The notes: generated by a model not told the origin, from the sequence alone. A stretch of 64,000 nt of DNA from Lutimonas saemankumensis (GCF_020171465.1 NZ_JAIUZR010000001.1:186001-250000), one strand, 5' to 3'. Positions 25,321 through 36,632 are shown, counted from the stretch's first letter. Numbers and translations: made by a program.

Positions 25321-26511
25321 ATGTTTTATAAACTCATAAAACCCTATCAGGGATTATCCAGGGAAGTTTGGTTCCTGGCACTAACTACGCTTATTAACAG
25401 GACGGGTGCCATGGTGCTTCCTTTTTTGTCATTATACCTTGCCAATTTTCTTGATTTTACGGTTCCTCAGGTTGGATGGGTGATGTCCTTTTACGGATTT
25501 GGCTCAGTAGCAGGTGTATTTATAGGAGGGAAATTGTCAGATAAGATAGGGTATTATAAAGTCATGTACATGAGTCTTTTTAGCACCGGATTTGTGTTTT
25601 TCGGACTTCAGTATGTCTCAGAATTTTCTGTATTCTGTTTTGGAATTTTTTTATTGACACTTGTTGCGGATGCATTCAGGCCCGCGGTTTGGGTTGCGCT
25701 TGACGACTACAGCAAAGCGGAGAACAGAACGCGATCGGTTACATTAATAAGATTGGCAATAAATCTAGGCTTTTCCATGGGGCCTGCTCTTGGCGGACTT
25801 CTGATTACATATGTAAGTTACCAAAGCCTTTTTTGGGTAGATGCCTTGACCTGTATTATAGCTGCATTGATCATAGTTAAATATTTAAGGCAGAAAACCC
25901 AGATAAAAGAGGAAAAGAAAAAGGGTATCGAGCTTAAAAAATCGCCCTACAAGGATGGAAGGTATCTGATCTTTTGGTTCGCTATGTTTTTGATAGGCTT
26001 TACTTTTATGCAGTATTTTTCTACCATTCCTCTTTATTACAGTCAAAGGCTGGGTCTCAATGAGGATAAAATAGGACTGATGCTTGCCATGAACGGATTT
26101 CTGATCTTTTTGCTGGAAATGCCTTTGGTTAATTCACTGGAAAAAGGAAAACTTGATAATCTGAAAATAGTTATCGCAGGAACCTTTTTACTTATGTTAA
26201 GTTTTCTTGTTATATCGGCCGTTCCAATTCTCGGACTGGCCATTGCCGGGATCGTGTTAATGACCTTTGGAGAGATGCTGGGATTCCCGTTTTCAAATTC
26301 TTATGCCCTTGACAGATCAAAACTTGGGAATCAAGGAGCTTATATGGCCATGTACAGCATGTCATTTTCATTTGCACATATTCTGGGTCCCAATCTTGGG
26401 ATGCAATTTTCTTCAGCTTTTGGCTTTGAATCTACCTGGCTACTGATGGGTGCAATCTGTTTTATTGCCTGCCTGATTCTTCTCATTCTTCAAAGAAAAG
26501 AAGCCCTTTAA
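25321..26511 (+). CDS. Major facilitator superfamily transporter
   Basis: A 396-residue protein with twelve predicted membrane helices. The MFS loop 2-3 motif appears as GGKLSDKIGYYKVM (about 64-77), and the two halves are joined by a charged loop near 190-208 (QKTQIKEEKKKGIELKK). It most resembles drug or sugar exporters of the MdtH/MFS_1 group. The substrate is unknown. It is divergent from the DUF1684 gene. Confidence 0.88.
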   Translation: MFYKLIKPYQGLSREVWFLALTTLINRTGAMVLPFLSLYLANFLDFTVPQVGWVMSFYGFGSVAGVFIGGKLSDKIGYYKVMYMSLFSTGFVFFGLQYVSEFSVFCFGIFLLTLVADAFRPAVWVALDDYSKAENRTRSVTLIRLAINLGFSMGPALGGLLITYVSYQSLFWVDALTCIIAALIIVKYLRQKTQIKEEKKKGIELKKSPYKDGRYLIFWFAMFLIGFTFMQYFSTIPLYYSQRLGLNEDKIGLMLAMNGFLIFLLEMPLVNSLEKGKLDNLKIVIAGTFLLMLSFLVISAVPILGLAIAGIVLMTFGEMLGFPFSNSYALDRSKLGNQGAYMAMYSMSFSFAHILGPNLGMQFSSAFGFESTWLLMGAICFIACLILLILQRKEAL

Positions 26512-26542
26512 ATTTGACTTTGCCCCAGTTTCTGCAGGGCAA

Positions 26543-27256
26543 TTAGATTGAGGTTATCCTTGCCAGAAAATCGTAGTGAGGGCCCTGGACCAGCATTTCA
26601 CATTTCATGTTCTGAAGTGAAGCCTGATGCTGCAGATTATAAAAATCAATGTATAACCATGGATAAGCACCACTTCTGACACCCTTGTATTCAGATTCAA
26701 AAATAACCTCACCATAATAATTATCAAGTTCAGGAATTTCAGTAATTCCGTTTTCATCTTCGAACATATAGATGATATCTGATGAGTCAATAAGTATTTG
26801 CCCATTAGAAGACAATAAACTTCTTAAATGTTCTAAAAATCCCGGGACATTGTCCATAGAGCCGCATATACCCGCCCCATTCATCAAAGAAAGAATGGTA
26901 TCAAATTTTTCATTTTTTAAATCCCAAAAGTCCATGACCTCGGCCTGAGCCAGGCCCCTTTGCTTACAGGTAAAGATTGCGCCACTGGAGATGTCAATAG
27001 GTTTTACATGGAGACCTTTATTCTGAAGATAAAGTGAATGACTACCCGCACCACAGCCCAGATCTAAAACTTTTCCAAAAGACATTTTCAATGCCGTCTG
27101 TTCTATTTCAGGCATATCCTGATAGTTCCTGAAAAGATAAGAAACGGGTAGTTCGTCCCAGCCACCAACTGAGGAATAGGTTTTTATGATGGCTTCTTTA
27201 CCATCAAAATAATCTTTAATGGCCTGTCCAAATACGTCTTTTAAATTGGTTTTCAT
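26543..27256 (-). CDS. Class I SAM-dependent methyltransferase
   Basis: A 237-residue protein with motif I VLDLGCGAGSHSLYL at about 63-77, an acidic residue after the second strand (VKPIDISSGA) and motif IV in FDTILSLMNGAGI. Residues 1-60 and the C-terminus are family-specific. The substrate cannot be inferred; the lack of basic nucleic-acid-binding segments suggests a small molecule. It lies 45 bp upstream of the CocE-type hydrolase gene on the same strand. Confidence 0.88.
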   Translation of the reverse strand: MKTNLKDVFGQAIKDYFDGKEAIIKTYSSVGGWDELPVSYLFRNYQDMPEIEQTALKMSFGKVLDLGCGAGSHSLYLQNKGLHVKPIDISSGAIFTCKQRGLAQAEVMDFWDLKNEKFDTILSLMNGAGICGSMDNVPGFLEHLRSLLSSNGQILIDSSDIIYMFEDENGITEIPELDNYYGEVIFESEYKGVRSGAYPWLYIDFYNLQHQASLQNMKCEMLVQGPHYDFLARITSI

Positions 27257-27301
27257 CTGCTTTGAAAATCAAGGCTAATCTCCCAGTATTTATTTAGCCT
27301 A

Positions 27302-29239
27302 TTATTTGTTCTTCACCGTAAATTCAATATAAGAAGAAGTGAAAACACGATGTGTCTGCGTTTTAAAGTCACTTTCTTTTGCTTTAAAAATGTTAGGGAC
27401 AAAGGTCTGTGGGTTAAGGTCTATCAGCGGGAACCATGTGCTCTGTACCTGAACCTGCAATTTATGCCCTTTTTTAATCGTGTGATAAACGTCCTGAAGT
27501 TTAATGTTTACCTCGGTTTTCTTGTTGGGTGTAAACGGTTCAGGATATTCAAAACTATTTCTAAATTTCCCTCGCATTACCTCACTTCGGACCATTAAAT
27601 GATAATTGCTCATCTTGAGGTGGTCCTGAAGTTCATCGGGTGCCTCATCCATTTCAGAAGGATGGACATCGATAATTTTCACGATCCAGTCGGCATCGGT
27701 GCCCGTGGTAGCCACCTGGAGTTTGGCATGGATATCTCCGGCGAGGGTCAGGTCATTTTCCAAAATATCTGTTTCAAATACAAGTACATCGGGCCTTCTT
27801 GCTGCGAAACGCTGGTCGTCTGTCATGTATTTTCTTGGAGTAAAAACAGTTTTGATATCTTCGGAATAAGGAACCGGCCTTTTGATGTCGCTGACAAAGG
27901 AGATAAAATCTTCCTTTTCTTTGAATTTTGAAAGATGCTGATTGGTGTTCAAAAACCATTTTTGTCTGGAAATATTTTCCGGGGGCCAGGAATCATAAGT
28001 GCTCCATTTTCTTTTTCCCGTATCATAAACATAGGCTTCCGGAAGACCTGAATTCTGATCACCATTGTTCTTAAGAAAATGTTCAAAAAACCGTGATTCA
28101 ATTTCCTGCTGGAAAAAATAGGAAATGGAATCGCCAAAATAATAGTTTCCTACTGCGGTTCTTACTCTGTCCCTTGACCATCCTCCATGGTCCCAGGGAC
28201 CAAAAACCAAGGTATTATAATTATCAGGATTGTTTTTTTCAATGGTTTTATAAGTCTCTAAGGGGCCATAAAGATCTTCTGCGTCGAACCAACCTCCAAC
28301 AACCATTGTGGCCACTCCCGGGTTGATATTTTTCAAATGCTGAATAATTCCTTTTTTTTGCCAGACACTGTCATAATTGGGGTGATCGATAAGTTCCTGC
28401 CAGAAAAAATCATCGACAAGATCTTCTTTGCGCAAGCTGGGATTATCAATACTTTCATATTGAAAATATTTATTCAGATTGCTTAATGGCCCCGCATCCA
28501 GAAAGAACTGGTATTGGTCCTGAGTCTTTAGGTCAGGGGTTTTATACCAGGCCGTATCTACAGGTTTGTCTTTGGGTGTTCCAAAGACCGAAGTGGCTCT
28601 GAAATAGCTCAGTAAATAGGCTCCGTTGTGATGAAAATCATCAAAAAAGAAATCTCCTATACAGGCCTGGGGAGAAGCAGCCTTTAATGCAGGATGCGCA
28701 TCTATGGCCGAGTAGGTAGAATAGAATCCGGGATAAGATATTCCGTACGTACCAACATTTCCATTGTTATTTGCTACATTTTTAACCAGCCAGTCAATGC
28801 TATCATACGTATCCGAACTTTCATCAATATCCTGATCGGATTTTTTATTCGGGATGTAAGCTCTCATATTGTCATAGGTTCCTTCACTCATCCACCTTCC
28901 CCGGACATCCTGATAAACAAAAATATAACCCTCTTTCATGATAAATTTGTTTGGCCCCAGCCTGGAGGGAAATTCGCTTTCTCCGTAAGGCCGGCAACTG
29001 TATGGCGTTCTTTTGAGTAAAATGGGGTAGGACTGCGAAGTATCTTTAGGGCTGTAAATGGTTGTATGGAGCTTTACCCCGTCGCGCATAGCAATACTCA
29101 CTTCTCTTTTTGTGAAATTGTCCTTTATATAAGAGATGGCTGTTTCTTCAGCCGTTTTTTCAGATTTTTCTTTCGAACATGCGCTGAATATGAATAAGCA
29201 AATCAGTGCCACAAGCAGTTTTGAGATATATTTAGTCAT
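27302..29239 (-). CDS. CocE/NonD family hydrolase (X-Pro dipeptidyl peptidase S15 type), lipoprotein
   Basis: From ATG 29239 this is 645 residues with a lipoprotein signal (LVALICLFIFSACSKEK). The alpha/beta-hydrolase core has the nucleophile Ser in GTYGISYPGFYS, the acid in GGWFDAEDLYGP and the His in GPWDHGGW. A C-terminal jelly-roll domain (from about 500) is typical of the S15/CocE group. Members cleave alpha-amino-acid esters, N-acyl substrates or Xaa-Pro dipeptides; the choice here is open. It probably acts in the periplasm or on the cell surface. Confidence 0.88.
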   Translation of the reverse strand: MTKYISKLLVALICLFIFSACSKEKSEKTAEETAISYIKDNFTKREVSIAMRDGVKLHTTIYSPKDTSQSYPILLKRTPYSCRPYGESEFPSRLGPNKFIMKEGYIFVYQDVRGRWMSEGTYDNMRAYIPNKKSDQDIDESSDTYDSIDWLVKNVANNNGNVGTYGISYPGFYSTYSAIDAHPALKAASPQACIGDFFFDDFHHNGAYLLSYFRATSVFGTPKDKPVDTAWYKTPDLKTQDQYQFFLDAGPLSNLNKYFQYESIDNPSLRKEDLVDDFFWQELIDHPNYDSVWQKKGIIQHLKNINPGVATMVVGGWFDAEDLYGPLETYKTIEKNNPDNYNTLVFGPWDHGGWSRDRVRTAVGNYYFGDSISYFFQQEIESRFFEHFLKNNGDQNSGLPEAYVYDTGKRKWSTYDSWPPENISRQKWFLNTNQHLSKFKEKEDFISFVSDIKRPVPYSEDIKTVFTPRKYMTDDQRFAARRPDVLVFETDILENDLTLAGDIHAKLQVATTGTDADWIVKIIDVHPSEMDEAPDELQDHLKMSNYHLMVRSEVMRGKFRNSFEYPEPFTPNKKTEVNIKLQDVYHTIKKGHKLQVQVQSTWFPLIDLNPQTFVPNIFKAKESDFKTQTHRVFTSSYIEFTVKNK

Positions 29240-29332
29240 AGGATTAGTAATAATTCGGGTAAATCTACAAAAGATATCCAATTATCCTAACAAGGAATTC
29301 AATAAGCCCCATTTTACCAGTTGATCAGCTTT

Positions 29333-32300
29333 TTACATATTTCGGCGATACTGACCTCCAACCTCAAAAAGTGTCGAAGTAATCTGGCCCAAGCTACAAA
29401 CTTTGGTCGCTTCCATAAGCTGTTCAAAAATATTCTCGTTTTTTATGGCTGCTTCTCGAAGTTTCAACAATTCAGAACTGGATTTCTTCCTATTGGCCTT
29501 GTGTAAATTATTGATGACAGCAATCTGATGCTGTTTCTCGGCTTCGGTTGCCCGGATAACTTCCTGAGGTAATATTGTTGGTGAACCTTTGCTGTTCAAA
29601 AATGTGTTTACGCCTATGATATCTATCTGCCCGTTGTGTTTTAGCTCTTCATAATACAGGCTCTCTTCCTGGATCTTTGACCTTTGGTACATGGTTTCCA
29701 TGGCACCCAAAACCCCTCCACGCTCGGTAATCTTATCGAATTCAAGATAAACAGCTTCTTCAACAAGATCTGTCAATTCTTCAATGATGAATGAACCCTG
29801 TAAGGGATTTTCGTTTTTTGCAAGGCCTAATTCTTTGTTGATTATAAGCTGTATTGCCATGGCCCTTCTAACAGACTCCTCTGTTGGCGTAGTGATCGCT
29901 TCATCGTAGGCATTTGTATGAAGTGAATTACAATTGTCATATATGGCATAAAGTGCCTGCAAAGTTGTTCGTATATCGTTGAAATCGATTTCCTGAGCGT
30001 GCAGGGACCTGCCTGAGGTCTGAATGTGGTATTTCAGCATCTGGGCCCTTTCATTTGCCTTGTATTTCAATTTCATGGCCTTGGCCCATATTCTCCGCGC
30101 AACACGGCCTATAACCGCGTATTCAGGATCAATACCATTGGAAAAGAAAAAGGACAGGTTTGGTCCAAACTTATTGATGTCCATTCCTCTGCTCAGATAG
30201 TATTCCACATAAGTAAAACCATTGGAAAGGGTAAATGCCAGTTGTGATATGGGATTTGCCCCGGCTTCCGCTATATGATATCCCGAAATTGAAACGGAAT
30301 AGAAATTACGGATCTGGTGCCGGGTAAAATATTCCTGTACGTCACCCATCATTTTTAAGGCAAATTCAGTTGAAAAGATACAGGTGTTTTGCGCCTGATC
30401 CTCTTTTAGAATATCCGCCTGTACCGTTCCTCTTACCTTTGACAGGGTGTCCTTTTTAATCTGCTGATAGATATCACCCGGTAATATCTGGTCTCCGGTA
30501 ACTCCAAGCAGCATTAATCCCAGCCCGTCATTTCCCTGGGGTAGTTCACCCTGATAAGCAGGGCGTTTTACACCCTTTTTATTAAAGATATCGTTTATCT
30601 TTTTATCGATTTCCTTTTCAAGCTTATTCACCTTGATATATTTTTCACATTCCTGGTCAATAGCGGCATTCATAAAGAATCCAAGAAGCATTGGTGCAGG
30701 ACCGTTAATGGTCATGGAAACCGAAGTCATCGGATTGGTAAGTTCAAAGCCGGAGTATAATTTTTTAGCATCATCCAGGCAGCAAATTGAAACTCCTGCA
30801 TTTCCTATTTTTCCGTAAATATCAGGACGAAGATCAGGATCATTTCCATAAAGTGTAACTGAGTCGAACGCGGTTGAAAGCCTTTTAGCAGGAGAGTTTA
30901 AGCTGACATAATGAAATCTGCGGTTGGTTCTTTCGGGGCCACCCTCTCCGGCGAACATTCTTGTAGGGTCTTCACCCGTTCTTTTGAAGGGATATATTCC
31001 AGAGGTATAGGGAAATTCGCCCGGTACATTTTCCTGTAAGATCCATAGCAGCAGGTCTCCCCAGGCTCGGTATTTTGGCAGAGAAATCTTTGGGATCTGA
31101 AGATTTGAAAGTGTTGTTTCTTTCGTTTCGATCTCTATGACCTTGTCCCGAACTTTGAATTTATAGATAGCATTATCATAGGCCTGTTTTTTGCCTTCAA
31201 AGTTTATGAGCTCCTCCCAATTTTCATGAGACAGTTTTTTTCTGAGTTTTTCAAACCTTTTGATTAAATCTTTACTAAGGGAATCTTTCTCCTGAATTAT
31301 ATCCTTGTCTTTCGTATGGAATTCCAGGCCTGACTCTGTGAGCTCCAGTTTCTTTCCTGAGAGATGTTCTATGGTTAAATAAATACCGTATAGTTGCTGA
31401 GCAACATCAGATTGTTCCTTGCACCATTGGTCATATTGCGAATTTGTATCCGAAATTTCAGAAAGGTAGCGTACCCTTTTGGGAGGTATGATAAAAATTT
31501 TCTCACTTATTTCTCCTGAAAACTCCAGGTTTGAAGAGAATTGTTTAGCCGAAAAATCATTGAGTTTTTCAACAATGTATCGGTATAAGTTGTTGGTGCC
31601 GGGGTCATTGAACTGAGAGGCAATTGTTCCAAAAACAGGCATCGAATCAACCGGTTCCTCCCATAATTGTTGATTTCTTTGGAATTGTTTCTTTACATCC
31701 CGCAAGGCATCAAGGCCTCCTTTTTTATCGAATTTATTAAGAGAGATCACATCTGCGAAATCCAGCATATCTATTTTTTCGAGTTGGGTTGCCGCCCCGT
31801 ATTCAGGAGTCATAACATAAAGAGACAGATCCGAATGATCTAGAATTTCTGTATCAGATTGCCCAATTCCTGAAGTTTCCAGCAGGATCAGGTCAAAGGA
31901 AGAGGCTTTTAATATTTTTACGGCCTCGTTCACATGCTTTGACAAAGCCAGATTTGATTGTCGTGTGGCGAGCGACCTCATATACACCCTTTCGTTATTG
32001 ATCGAATTCATACGAATTCTATCCCCCAAAAGGGCTCCGCCTGTTTTTCTTTTTGAAGGATCTACTGAAATGATTCCTATGTTTTTGTCAGGGAAATCGT
32101 GCAAAAATCGTCTCACGAGTTCATCGACAAGTGAAGATTTTCCGGCACCTCCTGTGCCTGTTATTCCAAGGACAGGGGCAGGAGTTTCATCTGTATCGAT
32201 TTTGCTGAAAATCTTGTTAAACTTTTCCGGATGGTTTTCTGCCATTGTAATTAGTCGGGCAATCACCGGTTTTGTGTTATTTTTCAGCTGTTGACTTAAT

Positions 32301-32767
32301 TCGGTTGTTGCCATCTCAATTTCCGACGGGTCAAAGTCACAGGATTTGACCATATCGTTTATCATTCCCTGTAAACCCATTTCCCTTCCATCATCGGGAG
32401 AATAAATCCTCGTGATTCCGTAATCCATCAAATCTTTGATCTCTTTCGGGAGGATCACACCTCCACCTCCTCCAAAGATTTTGATATGTCCCCCGCCTTT
32501 TTCACGAAGAAGGTCGAACATGTATTTAAAATATTCGTTATGGCCTCCCTGGTATGAGGTCATGGCAATGGCATTCGCATCTTCCTGAATGGCTGTATCA
32601 ACTACATCTTCTACACTGCGGTCATGGCCCAGATGAATCACTTCTACTCCTGTGGACTGGATGATTCGCCTCATGATATTAATAGCAGCATCATGCCCGT
32701 CAAACAGGGAGGCAGCGGTAACAATTCTAATTTTATTTTTTGGTTTATATGGAGCGACGATTTTCAT
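29333..32767 (-). CDS. icmF: Fused isobutyryl-CoA mutase IcmF
   Basis: A 1144-residue three-part enzyme. Residues 1-140 bind adenosylcobalamin (axial His25 in LFDGHDAAI). About 195-420 is a MeaB-like G-protein chaperone (P-loop GTGGAGKS at 204-211). About 560-1144 is the mutase barrel with [17 protein letters not shown]. The RMFAGEG segment, with Phe where methylmalonyl-CoA mutases carry Tyr, and the domain order mark IcmF, which interconverts isobutyryl- and n-butyryl-CoA, with pivalyl-CoA reported as another substrate. No reactivase or second subunit is needed. It is preceded on its strand by trkH, 110 bp away. Confidence 0.93.
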   Translation of the reverse strand: MKIVAPYKPKNKIRIVTAASLFDGHDAAINIMRRIIQSTGVEVIHLGHDRSVEDVVDTAIQEDANAIAMTSYQGGHNEYFKYMFDLLREKGGGHIKIFGGGGGVILPKEIKDLMDYGITRIYSPDDGREMGLQGMINDMVKSCDFDPSEIEMATTELSQQLKNNTKPVIARLITMAENHPEKFNKIFSKIDTDETPAPVLGITGTGGAGKSSLVDELVRRFLHDFPDKNIGIISVDPSKRKTGGALLGDRIRMNSINNERVYMRSLATRQSNLALSKHVNEAVKILKASSFDLILLETSGIGQSDTEILDHSDLSLYVMTPEYGAATQLEKIDMLDFADVISLNKFDKKGGLDALRDVKKQFQRNQQLWEEPVDSMPVFGTIASQFNDPGTNNLYRYIVEKLNDFSAKQFSSNLEFSGEISEKIFIIPPKRVRYLSEISDTNSQYDQWCKEQSDVAQQLYGIYLTIEHLSGKKLELTESGLEFHTKDKDIIQEKDSLSKDLIKRFEKLRKKLSHENWEELINFEGKKQAYDNAIYKFKVRDKVIEIETKETTLSNLQIPKISLPKYRAWGDLLLWILQENVPGEFPYTSGIYPFKRTGEDPTRMFAGEGGPERTNRRFHYVSLNSPAKRLSTAFDSVTLYGNDPDLRPDIYGKIGNAGVSICCLDDAKKLYSGFELTNPMTSVSMTINGPAPMLLGFFMNAAIDQECEKYIKVNKLEKEIDKKINDIFNKKGVKRPAYQGELPQGNDGLGLMLLGVTGDQILPGDIYQQIKKDTLSKVRGTVQADILKEDQAQNTCIFSTEFALKMMGDVQEYFTRHQIRNFYSVSISGYHIAEAGANPISQLAFTLSNGFTYVEYYLSRGMDINKFGPNLSFFFSNGIDPEYAVIGRVARRIWAKAMKLKYKANERAQMLKYHIQTSGRSLHAQEIDFNDIRTTLQALYAIYDNCNSLHTNAYDEAITTPTEESVRRAMAIQLIINKELGLAKNENPLQGSFIIEELTDLVEEAVYLEFDKITERGGVLGAMETMYQRSKIQEESLYYEELKHNGQIDIIGVNTFLNSKGSPTILPQEVIRATEAEKQHQIAVINNLHKANRKKSSSELLKLREAAIKNENIFEQLMEATKVCSLGQITSTLFEVGGQYRRNM

Positions 32768-32877
32768 ATATGGGTTAAGTTTCTCGGTGCAAGGTACTCA
32801 TTTCTGAAAAATATTTCTTTCCAATAAGTATCTCGTTTTGTGGTATTGTCAAAAATAAATGATATATCAGGAAAAAT

Positions 32878-34389
32878 TTAATTACTTCTCCAAAAATAAG
32901 GCGTAAAAATTATTAAAACTGTAAACAATTCGAGCCTTCCAAATAACATGAGCATAGAAGACCACCATTTTCCAAATGGAGGCAGGCTTGAATAGTTATT
33001 TACAGGACTCAGGTCGCCAAAAGCGGGACCTACATTACCCAATGAAGATGCTGCGGCACCAATAGACGTCATAAAATCTATTCCCATAAAGCTAAAAACC
33101 AGGGAGCCGATGGCAAATATGATAAGATACAGGATAAAAAAGGCCATGATATTGAAAACAATACCTCTGGTTACCGGTTTCTGATTGTATCGTACGGGAA
33201 CAATGGCATTAGGATGCAGGCTCCTTTTAAATTCAAGAAATCCATTTTTTACCATGATGATGTGCCTGACAATTTTAACTCCTCCTGAGGTAGAGCCGGC
33301 TGAGGCTCCCAGGAACATCATCACAAAGAACATCACAGTTAAAAAAGGGCTCCATATTGAAAAGTCTGCAGAGACAAAGCCTGTTGTTGTTATCACAGCG
33401 AGTACCTGAAAGAGTCCGTGCCGAAAAGAACTCTCCAGTTCTCCATATAATTTGGGATGTGCAATCTTTTGAATTTCATTTGGTTCTATGGAAACATTTG
33501 CGTAGAAGAAAATTACCAGGGTTGCCACAATGGTTATACCGATAATGGCCCCAAAATAGAATTTAAATTCTTCATCTTCAACATACTTCCGAAACTTTCC
33601 CTTTACAGCGAGGTAGGTAAGTATAAAATTAGTGCCCGCCACGAACATGAAAAACATGATAATGTACTGTATAAGAGGCTGGTCGTTCCAATAAGCAATG
33701 CTCGCATTTTTTGTTGAAAACCCTCCGGTAGAAAGGGTACTCATAGCGTGATTAATGGCATCAAAATAACCCATTCCAGCTAATTTGAGCAAAATGGTTT
33801 CCGTAAGTGTCAACCCGAAATAAAGAAACCAGAGACGTTTGGCCGTATCCGCAATTCTAGGGTGTAACTTGTCTGCAGACGGGCCTGGAGATTCAGCGGC
33901 GAACATCTGCATTCCTCCAATTCCCAATAACGGTAAAATTGCAATGGCAAGAACAATTATTCCCATGCCACCGATCCAGTGCGTCGTACTACGCCAGAAC
34001 AAAATGCTCTCCGGCATTACTTCTATATTGTTCAAAATGGATGCCCCCGTAGTGGTATAACCCGACATTGTTTCAAAAAATGCATTGGTAAAAGAAGGTA
34101 TCGCTCCGGATAAAACGTAAGGCAAGGTTCCGGAAAGAGACATTGTCAGCCACCCCAGCGTCACCACCAGATAACCTTCTCGTTTCTTGATGTTCTTCTC
34201 GAACCCTTTTGTAATAAATCGCAATAAGAGCCCCGTAAGAATCGTAATTCCACCGGCCAAAAGAATGCCTTCAAGCGCACCATCATCAAAGTACCAGCTT
34301 ACCAGGCCCGATATCAGCATGAAACCTCCGTTAAACAAGAGGAGGATCCCCATCAGTTGTAATATGATCTTAAAATTGAATTTCTTCAT
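32878..34389 (-). CDS. trkH: Trk/Ktr potassium uptake channel subunit
   Basis: A 503-residue membrane protein of the TrkH/KtrB superfamily with four pore repeats. The selectivity-filter segments are visible as TTTGASIL, LSTGGFST, TTTGFVS and LGNVGPAFG. TrkH moves potassium through the inner membrane and is gated by TrkA, whose gene is 7 bp upstream on the same strand. The length is closer to TrkH than to KtrB. Confidence 0.95.
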   Translation of the reverse strand: MKKFNFKIILQLMGILLLFNGGFMLISGLVSWYFDDGALEGILLAGGITILTGLLLRFITKGFEKNIKKREGYLVVTLGWLTMSLSGTLPYVLSGAIPSFTNAFFETMSGYTTTGASILNNIEVMPESILFWRSTTHWIGGMGIIVLAIAILPLLGIGGMQMFAAESPGPSADKLHPRIADTAKRLWFLYFGLTLTETILLKLAGMGYFDAINHAMSTLSTGGFSTKNASIAYWNDQPLIQYIIMFFMFVAGTNFILTYLAVKGKFRKYVEDEEFKFYFGAIIGITIVATLVIFFYANVSIEPNEIQKIAHPKLYGELESSFRHGLFQVLAVITTTGFVSADFSIWSPFLTVMFFVMMFLGASAGSTSGGVKIVRHIIMVKNGFLEFKRSLHPNAIVPVRYNQKPVTRGIVFNIMAFFILYLIIFAIGSLVFSFMGIDFMTSIGAAASSLGNVGPAFGDLSPVNNYSSLPPFGKWWSSMLMLFGRLELFTVLIIFTPYFWRSN

Positions 34390-34396
34390 GCATCGA

Positions 34397-35746
34397 TCAG
34401 TTAAAAAACCGCTCTACTTTGGAAATCGTATTCGGGACACAGCATACTACAACTTTATCCCCTTCCTGAATTTTGAAATCTCCCAAAGCAATAAGTCCTG
34501 TATCATTTCTTATAACACCTCCGATAATGGCATTTCGAGGGAACTTAAGGTCCTTAATGGGTTTTTTAGTTATTTTGGATTTTTTATGAGCCTGAAATTC
34601 AAGAATTTCGGCATTAACATCGTTTAAAATGGTCATTTCAACAACGTCTCCTTTTCTGATATATCTGAAAATGCTATTGGCTGCCAGAAGTTTTTTATTG
34701 ATCAGGGTATCGATACCAATATTTTTACTCAGACTGAAGTAGTCTACATTCTGAACCAAGGCAATGGTCCGATCAACACCTTTTGACTGAGCCACAAGAC
34801 AAGACATAATATTTGTTTCTGACCTTCCGGTTACAGCTACAACAGCATCCATATCAGAGACGTTTTCTTCCTCCAGAAGGTCAACATCTCTGCCATCCCC
34901 ATAGATTACCAGCGCATTGGGAAGTTCTTCAGCAAGCTCAATGGCCCGCTTTTTTTTGTATTCTATAAGCTTGATGTTCAGATTGTTTCCGCAAAGGTCA
35001 CGTGCTGTTTTTTGTCCAATCTTACTTCCCCCAAGTATCAAAACGTTCTTAATGGGTTTGTTTTTTACAGCAGACAGGCCGTTCAATTCCTCAACGCCTT
35101 CGGGCAGCGTAATAAAATATACCTGATCACCAACTTTAAAAATAGTATCACCCCTTGGAATAATTGTTTCCGAAGAATTCTTTCTTTTGATGATCACGGG
35201 CATAAAATTTATACCTGCATAGATTCCCGCCGATTCCATTACAGTCTTGCCAACAAAAGGGGCCGAATTTGAAAGAATCATGGCAACCATGGTCAATTTC
35301 CCTCCTTCAAATTCATGTGTTTCGTTAAACGTGGCATTTTCCAACAGCAATTTAATTTCATTCGTGGCGAGCTCCTCTGTGGATATGAGCTCATCAATAC
35401 CCAATTCGGAAAAATTAATTTTCTCTTTGTTATCAGTGAACTCTGAGTTGCTAATTCGAGCTATTGTCTTTTTGGCTCCAAGCTTTTTCGAGATGACACA
35501 GGCTGTAATATTGGTTGTTTCTGAAGAGGTAACGGCAATAAACAAATCTGTCTGATCAATATTTGCATTCTTTAATGCCTTTATTGACGTGGCATCTTTC
35601 TGAAGTGTTTTGATATCTAATTTAGAATCTGCATACAGCAACCTGTCTTTATCACTATCGATTAGAATAATATCGTGTGATTCGTAAGAAAGAAGTTTTG
35701 ACAGGTGAAATCCAACTTCTCCAGCTCCGGCAATAATTATTTTCAT
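34397..35746 (-). CDS. trkA: Trk potassium uptake regulatory subunit TrkA
   Basis: A 449-residue cytosolic regulator with two RCK modules in tandem: nucleotide-binding GAGEVGFHLSKLL at 6-18 and GGSKIGQKTARDL near 235, each followed by a RCK_C domain. NAD(H) and ATP/ADP binding control the TrkH channel. The gene precedes trkH in one operon. RCK_C domains are known c-di-AMP receptors in some bacteria, which is relevant because cdaA occurs in this window; direct evidence is lacking. Confidence 0.95.
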   Translation of the reverse strand: MKIIIAGAGEVGFHLSKLLSYESHDIILIDSDKDRLLYADSKLDIKTLQKDATSIKALKNANIDQTDLFIAVTSSETTNITACVISKKLGAKKTIARISNSEFTDNKEKINFSELGIDELISTEELATNEIKLLLENATFNETHEFEGGKLTMVAMILSNSAPFVGKTVMESAGIYAGINFMPVIIKRKNSSETIIPRGDTIFKVGDQVYFITLPEGVEELNGLSAVKNKPIKNVLILGGSKIGQKTARDLCGNNLNIKLIEYKKKRAIELAEELPNALVIYGDGRDVDLLEEENVSDMDAVVAVTGRSETNIMSCLVAQSKGVDRTIALVQNVDYFSLSKNIGIDTLINKKLLAANSIFRYIRKGDVVEMTILNDVNAEILEFQAHKKSKITKKPIKDLKFPRNAIIGGVIRNDTGLIALGDFKIQEGDKVVVCCVPNTISKVERFFN

Positions 35747-35874
35747 CTATAACAAATTGATTGCATATTCAATAAACCTGTTGAAGTACAAAATATTGAA
35801 TATACAAATGTATTCAAATCTTTTACAAATTTGGGTTGATCAAAGCACAAAAACAGCATAAAGAAATAAAAAAT

Positions 35875-36552
35875 ATGATCATCAAAGATTGGAAAAAAGA
35901 AGACAGGCCAAGGGAAAAATTATTTTCAAAAGGAAGATTAGCTTTGTCAGATTCTGAACTACTCGCTATTTTGATCGGCTCGGGTAATGAAAAAGAATCA
36001 GCCGTGGAAATAGGAAAAATGATACTTTCAGGCTCAGAGAACAACTTAGAGGCATTAGCCAAAACAAGCCTGCAGAACCTGCAAAAGTATAAGGGTATTG
36101 GAAAAGTTAAGGCATCAGTGATCGTTGCTGCCTTTGAACTGGGAAAGCGAAGTATGCAATCAAAACCGGATTCAGCGCAAAAACTGAACAGTTCAAATTT
36201 GGTATTCGAAATTATGCATCCTTTGATCGGGGATCTTGAACATGAAGAATTCTGGATCCTCTTACTGAATAATTCCAACACCCTCATCCATAAATGGCTG
36301 TTGAGCAAGGGTGGGATAACGGCAACCCTTGTAGATGTAAGGCTTATTTATAAAAAAGCACTGGAGTTTGGTGCGACGAGTATCATATTGTGCCATAATC
36401 ATCCGTCAGGAAATTTACGCCCGAGTACTGCGGATAGAAACCTGACCAGAAAGGTGCGGAACGGAGGAGGAATACTGGATATACAAATACTCGATCATAT
36501 TATTATCACTAGAAATGGATTCTTCAGTTTTGCAGATGAAGGTGAATTTTAA
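35875..36552 (+). CDS. radC: RadC family JAB-domain protein
   Basis: From ATG 35875 this is 225 residues: a helix-hairpin-helix part (LSDSELLAILIGSG, then YKGIGKVKASVIVAA) and a C-terminal MPN/JAB domain with the metal motif LCHNHPSGN and a downstream Asp. Despite its name the family's role in DNA repair is not demonstrated. The open frame extends to a TTG at 35836, but the ATG gives the usual MIIKDWKKEDRPREKL start. It is divergent from trkA. Confidence 0.93.
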   Translation: MIIKDWKKEDRPREKLFSKGRLALSDSELLAILIGSGNEKESAVEIGKMILSGSENNLEALAKTSLQNLQKYKGIGKVKASVIVAAFELGKRSMQSKPDSAQKLNSSNLVFEIMHPLIGDLEHEEFWILLLNNSNTLIHKWLLSKGGITATLVDVRLIYKKALEFGATSIILCHNHPSGNLRPSTADRNLTRKVRNGGGILDIQILDHIIITRNGFFSFADEGEF

Positions 36553-36624
36553 CTATCGATTAGGACCAGGTTGAAAACCCTATTCTTTTATGGAAAGAGA
36601 TTTTATAATAAGCATTATAAAGTT

Positions 36625-36632
36625 TACATTTG
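36625..36632 (+). promoter_or_regulatory. Possible -7 box of the glycan cluster
   Basis: TACATTTG lies 20 bases before the ATG at 36653 and matches TAnnTTTG. No good TTG is found 19-21 bases upstream, so the call rests on the -7 box and its position. Confidence 0.45.

Noticed and set aside
32878-34389. Possible frameshift in trkH from mixed overlapping frames
   Set aside because: The single minus-strand frame contains all four filter motifs and full length; overlapping plus-strand frames are shadows.
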